From the NCBI RefSeq assembly GCF_001612985.1, contig NZ_BDBM01000019.1, forward strand, positions 1 to 64,000: 64,000 nt of DNA, given 5' to 3'. The stretch comes from Nocardia gamkensis NBRC 108242. Its GTDB lineage: Bacteria > Actinomycetota > Actinomycetes > Mycobacteriales > Mycobacteriaceae. Made by a program: the position numbers and the translations under genes. The notes below the pieces were generated by a model. The model saw only the letters and a list, made by a program, of their open reading frames with translations, was not told the origin of the DNA and did not search any database. This document shows, in pieces, positions 60,455 to 64,000 of the stretch; within the stretch, counting starts at the first letter, position 1; every line of letters starts with the position of its first letter.

Positions 60455-61485
60455 CGGGGCGGCTCCGGCGTCGGAATCGGGAACTGGCTGGGCGGCTGGA
60501 TGCCGAAGGCCTGATCGATGGCGGGCTGGATGAGCTGGGCCGGGATCAGATTCGCGACGTAGGCGTTGTAGAACGGCCCGCCGGACACGGCTTCGCCCTG
60601 GGTGAGCGCGACTTTCGCCAGGCCGGGGATCGCCGCGGCGATGTTGTCGCGGTTCTTCTCCAGCATCGCCACCACCGAATTCAGCCGGTCCAGGGTCGGC
60701 GCGAGCTCGGCTTCGTTATCGGCGACCAAGCCGGAGAGTTGCCTGGCCACCGCGGCGGTGTTGGCCAGCAGGTCGACGATCGCCTGCCTGCGCGCGGCCA
60801 GCACGCCGAGCAACGAATTCGCGTTCAGGATCAGGGCGTTCACCTGTTCGCCGCGCTGCCCGAGAATCGCGGTCACATCGGCGGTGGCGTGCAGCATGTC
60901 GCGTAGCGAGCCGTTGCGGCTGTTGATCGACCGGGACAGCTGGGTCAGTCCGTCGAACGCCGGGCCCAGCTGCGGCGCGATCCGGTCCAGTGTCGCCGAC
61001 AGCATGTCCAGTGACCGGTTGAGCGCGCCGGTGTCGATCTCCGAGACGTTGGCGGCCAGATCGCCCACCGCGTCGGTCAGCGAATAGGGCGAGGAAGTCC
61101 GCTCCAGCGGGATGACGCCGGAGGGCCGCAGGGTGTGTTCCCCGGCGGAGACCAGGGTCAGCACCCGCTTTCCCAGCAGCGAACCGGTTTTGATCTGCGC
61201 CGCGCTTTCGTCCCCGAGCCGGATGGTCTCATCGATCGCGAACGTGACCCAGGCATCGCCCCTGCGCAGCGAGACATCCGACACCCGGCCCACTCGCATG
61301 CCGGAGACGAGCACGTCGTCGCCGGCCGCGAGCCCGCCCGCCTCGCTGAAGACGGCCTGGTATCGCACGCTGTCGGCCCACTCGATGAATCGCTGGGATT
61401 GCAGCCCGATCGCGATGACGCAGGCCGCGAGCACGACGCCGATCACGCCGTGCCGGGCCAGATGGCTTCCGCGGTACTCCAGCAT
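60451..61485 (-). CDS. mceC: Mce family protein MceC
   Basis: A 344-residue Mce protein with an N-terminal membrane helix, MCE domain segments AAGDDVLVSGMRVGRVSDV and KTGSLLGKRVLTL, and a long helical region. ATG 61485 (MLEYRGSHLARHG), two bases after the mceB stop, matches the typical MceC start; GTG 61500 is an alternative that overlaps mceB. Part of the lipid importer complex. Confidence 0.92.
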   Translation of the reverse strand: MLEYRGSHLARHGVIGVVLAACVIAIGLQSQRFIEWADSVRYQAVFSEAGGLAAGDDVLVSGMRVGRVSDVSLRRGDAWVTFAIDETIRLGDESAAQIKTGSLLGKRVLTLVSAGEHTLRPSGVIPLERTSSPYSLTDAVGDLAANVSEIDTGALNRSLDMLSATLDRIAPQLGPAFDGLTQLSRSINSRNGSLRDMLHATADVTAILGQRGEQVNALILNANSLLGVLAARRQAIVDLLANTAAVARQLSGLVADNEAELAPTLDRLNSVVAMLEKNRDNIAAAIPGLAKVALTQGEAVSGGPFYNAYVANLIPAQLIQPAIDQAFGIQPPSQFPIPTPEPPR

Positions 61486-61487
61486 GG

Positions 61488-62510
61488 CTATCCGCTGCAC
61501 CTTCCGGTTTCCTGCTTGATCCAGGGCAGCACCGCCACCTGCCCCGAGTCGTCGGTCACCCGGACCGTGACCGCGCAGATGTAGTACTGGACGAAGTTGC
61601 CGTAGGCGCCGGTGCGCACCAGTTTGCGGAAGTTGCCCGGGGCTCGCTGCAAGGCGTCGTCGAGCAGCCGCTTGTCCTGGTCGACCAGCGGAGCCAGCCG
61701 CGCGAGCTGGTCGACAGTGCCTGCCAGCGGCGGCCGGGCCCCGGTCAGCAGATCGGCGATGGTCGCGGTGCCGTTGTCCAGGGCGTCGATCGCCGCGGCG
61801 ATCGGATCGCGATCCTCGGACAAGTGCGTGACGAGCTGTTCGAGCCGGTCGATGGTGCCCGCGAACTGGTCGCCGTTTTTCGCCAGCGTCGCCATGACGG
61901 TGCCGAGGTGATCGATCAGCTGCTGGATCACCTCGGTGTGGCCGGCGAGCGTGGTGGTGAACGCCGAGGTGCGCGACAGCAGCGAGTCGAGCGTGCCCTC
62001 CTTGCCTTGGAAGATCTCCAGCAACGACCAGGTCAACGCGTTCACCTCGCGGGCGTCCAAGCCTTGGATCACCGGCTTCAAGCCGCCGAGCAGCAGGTCG
62101 AGGTCGAGCGCGGGCGACGTCCGCTCGACCGGGATCTCGGTGCCCGCGGCCAGGATTCCGGCCGGTCCGGCGGTGTCGGACAGTTCCAGATAGCGGTCGC
62201 CGACGAGGTTGAGATACCGGACGGCCACCGCCGTGCCGTTCGTCAGCGCGACGCCGCGCTCCGCGTCGAAACTCACCCTGACCCGGTGGTCGTCACGCAA
62301 CGACACCCGCCGGACCGTGCCCACCTCCACGCCGGCGATCCGGACGGTGTCGCCCGGACGCAGCCCGGACGAGTCGGTGAACACGGCGGCGTACTCCACG
62401 CGCGATCCGCTGCGGTATTGGCCGAACACGAGCAGCAGGAATCCGGACAGCACGAGCATGACCGCCGCGAACACACCGAATTTCAGCAGCGGCGAAGTGC
62501 GCGGGCTCAT
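61488..62510 (-). CDS. mceB: Mce family protein MceB
   Basis: A 340-residue Mce protein. An N-terminal helix (FGVFAAVMLVLSGFLLLVFG) leads into the MCE domain (RPGDTVRIAGVEVGTVRRV, YLNLVGDRYLELSD), followed by a helical coil and a Cys-containing C-terminus. ATG 62510 overlaps the mceA stop (ATGA). The upstream frame is ruled out because it would run through mceA. Confidence 0.93.
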   Translation of the reverse strand: MSPRTSPLLKFGVFAAVMLVLSGFLLLVFGQYRSGSRVEYAAVFTDSSGLRPGDTVRIAGVEVGTVRRVSLRDDHRVRVSFDAERGVALTNGTAVAVRYLNLVGDRYLELSDTAGPAGILAAGTEIPVERTSPALDLDLLLGGLKPVIQGLDAREVNALTWSLLEIFQGKEGTLDSLLSRTSAFTTTLAGHTEVIQQLIDHLGTVMATLAKNGDQFAGTIDRLEQLVTHLSEDRDPIAAAIDALDNGTATIADLLTGARPPLAGTVDQLARLAPLVDQDKRLLDDALQRAPGNFRKLVRTGAYGNFVQYYICAVTVRVTDDSGQVAVLPWIKQETGRCSG

Positions 62511-63700
62511 CGCGGACCGCCGTTGCCCGATTGCCCGGCGTAGGGGCCGAACAACGCCTGCGGCAGGTTGCCGACGTTCAGCTGCACGGTCTGGTTTCCC
62601 TCCTCGAAGGGGTTGGCGCCGACATCGGCGACGACGAACGGCGGCCGCCCCTCGTACGGGACCGGCAGCACCGAGCACTGCGGACCGCCCGTGGCGGCCA
62701 CCTTCGGCAGATTGCGCGGATACCGGTACGGTTCGGTGCCGAACAGGAAGTTCGCCGACAGGCCGAGCCCTGGCACGTCGACCGGTTTCGACCGCGACAA
62801 CCACCCGAGCCCGTCGAGCGCGCAGGTCAGCGCCTCGTGGTATTCGTCGGTGAGCGTGGTGGTCGGCACCAGCGCCGTCAGCGCGCTGTCCAGCGCGGCG
62901 TGGTTGCCGGCGAGCACCGGAGTTCCGGTGTCCGACAAGCCGATCAGCCCGATCAGCAGGGCGTCGAGATTGTGTTGTTCGTCCACGATCGTCCGGCTGA
63001 TCGCACTTGCGTTGCGTGCGGTCTCCAGCAACGGGTCGGTCGCGTCGGCATAGGCGTTCAACACCGGCGGCGCCATGGCGAGATCCGCGCGCAGCGCGGG
63101 CAGTCCCGGCTCCAGCCTGGCGAGGAAGCTTTCCAGGTCGCCGAGCATCAGGCCCAGTTTGTCGCCGCGTCCGCCGGTGGCGGCGGCGATCGCGCCGAGC
63201 GTCTCGTTGAGCCTCTCCGGCTCGATGCGCCCGAGCACCGTGGTCAGTTGCTGGAACACGGTGTTGATCTCCACCGTGACGTGCTCGGCGTCGAGCACCT
63301 GTCCGGCCCGCATCGCCTGCGCCGCGGGATGTTCCGGCGGGACGAGCTGCACGAATTTCGCGCCGAACACCGTCGTGGAGGCGATGTCGACCCGCACGTC
63401 GGCGGGAATGAGGTGCAGCTGTCCGGCATCGATCGCCAGCCGGATCGACGCGAGCCCGTCGGCGCGTTCACCGATCGACTCGACCTTGCCCACCGTGACC
63501 CCGCGCATCTTGACGTCGGCGTCCGGATACATCACCAGTCCGGCGCGTGGCGACAGCACGGTCACCGGCACGGTGTCGGCGAATCCGCCGTTGAACATGG
63601 TCACGCTCAGGCCGATCACCGCGATTCCCACGGCGATCGAGGCGAGCCCGGCGGCGGGGCGCGCCGTCGCCCGGGCGAGCGACTTCATCGTCGACAACAT
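62507..63700 (-). CDS. mceA: Mce family protein MceA
   Basis: A 397-residue Mce protein with an N-terminal helix, MCE domain (MYPDADVKMRGVTVGKVESI, STTVFGAKFVQLVPP) and the C-terminal cholesterol-uptake-porter-type region with LPKVAATGGPQCSVLP. ATG 63700 has AGAGG upstream; GTG 63706 is possible. It follows the yrbEB stop by nine bases. MceA is the first Mce subunit of the six-gene set. Confidence 0.93.
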   Translation of the reverse strand: MLSTMKSLARATARPAAGLASIAVGIAVIGLSVTMFNGGFADTVPVTVLSPRAGLVMYPDADVKMRGVTVGKVESIGERADGLASIRLAIDAGQLHLIPADVRVDIASTTVFGAKFVQLVPPEHPAAQAMRAGQVLDAEHVTVEINTVFQQLTTVLGRIEPERLNETLGAIAAATGGRGDKLGLMLGDLESFLARLEPGLPALRADLAMAPPVLNAYADATDPLLETARNASAISRTIVDEQHNLDALLIGLIGLSDTGTPVLAGNHAALDSALTALVPTTTLTDEYHEALTCALDGLGWLSRSKPVDVPGLGLSANFLFGTEPYRYPRNLPKVAATGGPQCSVLPVPYEGRPPFVVADVGANPFEEGNQTVQLNVGNLPQALFGPYAGQSGNGGPR

Positions 63701-63709
63701 CGGCACCTC

Positions 63710-64000
63710 TCAACCGGACAGATCGAAGTTTCCGTTGGCGCCGTAGACCGCCAGCGACACCAGCAGCGTCACCGACACGACCCCGATCAGCGACGTCCGC
63801 ACGGCGTTTCCCACCGCGATGCCGACACCGGACGGTCCTCCGCTGGCGAAGTAGCCGAAGTAGGTGTGGATCAACAGGATGGTCAGGGCCATCAGGATCG
63901 CTTGCAGGAACGACCACACCAGGTCGATGGGGTTCAGGAAGGTCCCGAAGTAGTGGTCGTACAACCCGGCGGACTGACCGAGCAGCACGACGGTGGTCAC
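63710..64000 (-). CDS. yrbEB: YrbE-type permease (YrbEB), C-terminal part
   Basis: The frame is open to the right edge; the visible 96 residues are the C-terminal end of an MlaE/YrbE permease: LNPIDLVWSFLQAILMALT, then FGYFASGGPSGVGIAVGNAVRT, and a last membrane helix. The GGPxGVGxAV(G/T) region is diagnostic for the family. It would form the membrane core of the Mce system with YrbEA (outside the window). Confidence 0.9.
   Translation of the reverse strand: MTTVVLLGQSAGLYDHYFGTFLNPIDLVWSFLQAILMALTILLIHTYFGYFASGGPSGVGIAVGNAVRTSLIGVVSVTLLVSLAVYGANGNFDLSG

Overview
The window is high-GC actinobacterial DNA, most likely from Nocardia or a close mycolic-acid-containing relative. The reasons are a complete Mce operon with a YrbE permease, an MTB12-like lipoprotein, a mycothiol-dependent-isomerase family protein, an SCO2521-SCO2524 type conserved block, and gene starts that often use GTG or TTG with GGAGG-like ribosome sites. 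No IS element, phage gene, CRISPR array, rRNA or complete tRNA was seen.

Layout. 1-5.7 kb: a truncated Ser/Thr kinase-ATPase-TPR regulator, an MFS transporter, an RDD membrane protein and a small secreted protein, all on the minus strand. 5.7-12.1 kb: a tightly overlapping minus-strand operon of CoA-ester enzymes (acyl-CoA dehydrogenase, SDR, CaiB-type CoA transferase, enoyl-CoA hydratase, thiolase, acyl-CoA dehydrogenase). 12.4-17.7 kb: a minus-strand branched-chain-type ABC importer (lipoprotein, fused LivH-LivM permease, LivG, LivF, small membrane protein). 18.2-23.3 kb: a plus-strand operon with a Rieske oxygenase, an odd amidohydrolase, a SnoaL-like protein and a paired acyl-CoA dehydrogenase. 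23.4-31.5 kb: lipoprotein, enoyl-CoA hydratase, TetR, thioesterase, MeaB GTPase, thiolase, SDR, second TetR and a 3-hydroxyacyl-CoA dehydrogenase. 31.6-38.9 kb: an unrelated block (isomerase-family protein, GNAT, two-TM protein, SCO2521-2524 block with a variant P-loop ATPase). 39.1-55.8 kb: hydratase, a second dehydrogenase pair, acyl-CoA ligase, Rieske reductase, CoA transferase, F420-type oxidoreductase, split B12 acyl-CoA mutase, SDR, and XdhC plus a three-subunit molybdenum hydroxylase with a CoxG-like protein. 56.0-64.0 kb: a DIP1984 family protein and the mceA-F operon with the end of yrbEB.

Main result. A 15-bp palindrome with consensus GAGAATnnnATTCTC lies in six promoter regions between 18 and 51 kb (17996, 24983, 25771, 28759, 43252, 50890), with a broken copy at 48569. 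These sites flank the Rieske operon, a hydratase and the TetR gene at 25119, the thioesterase, the thiolase-MeaB and SDR genes, the ligase/dehydrogenase operon and Rieske reductase, the mutase operon, and the molybdenum hydroxylase genes. This suggests one dispersed catabolic regulon, probably controlled by the TetR at 25119. Shared sites link partners that lie far apart: the Rieske oxygenase and its reductase (25 kb), and MeaB and the split mutase (20 kb). The inferred role is uptake and CoA-dependent breakdown of a cyclic or branched carboxylic acid using a ring oxygenase, a molybdenum hydroxylase and a B12 mutase. The substrate cannot be read from the sequence. The neighbouring ABC importer and mce operon are candidate uptake systems, but neither shows a good copy of the palindrome.
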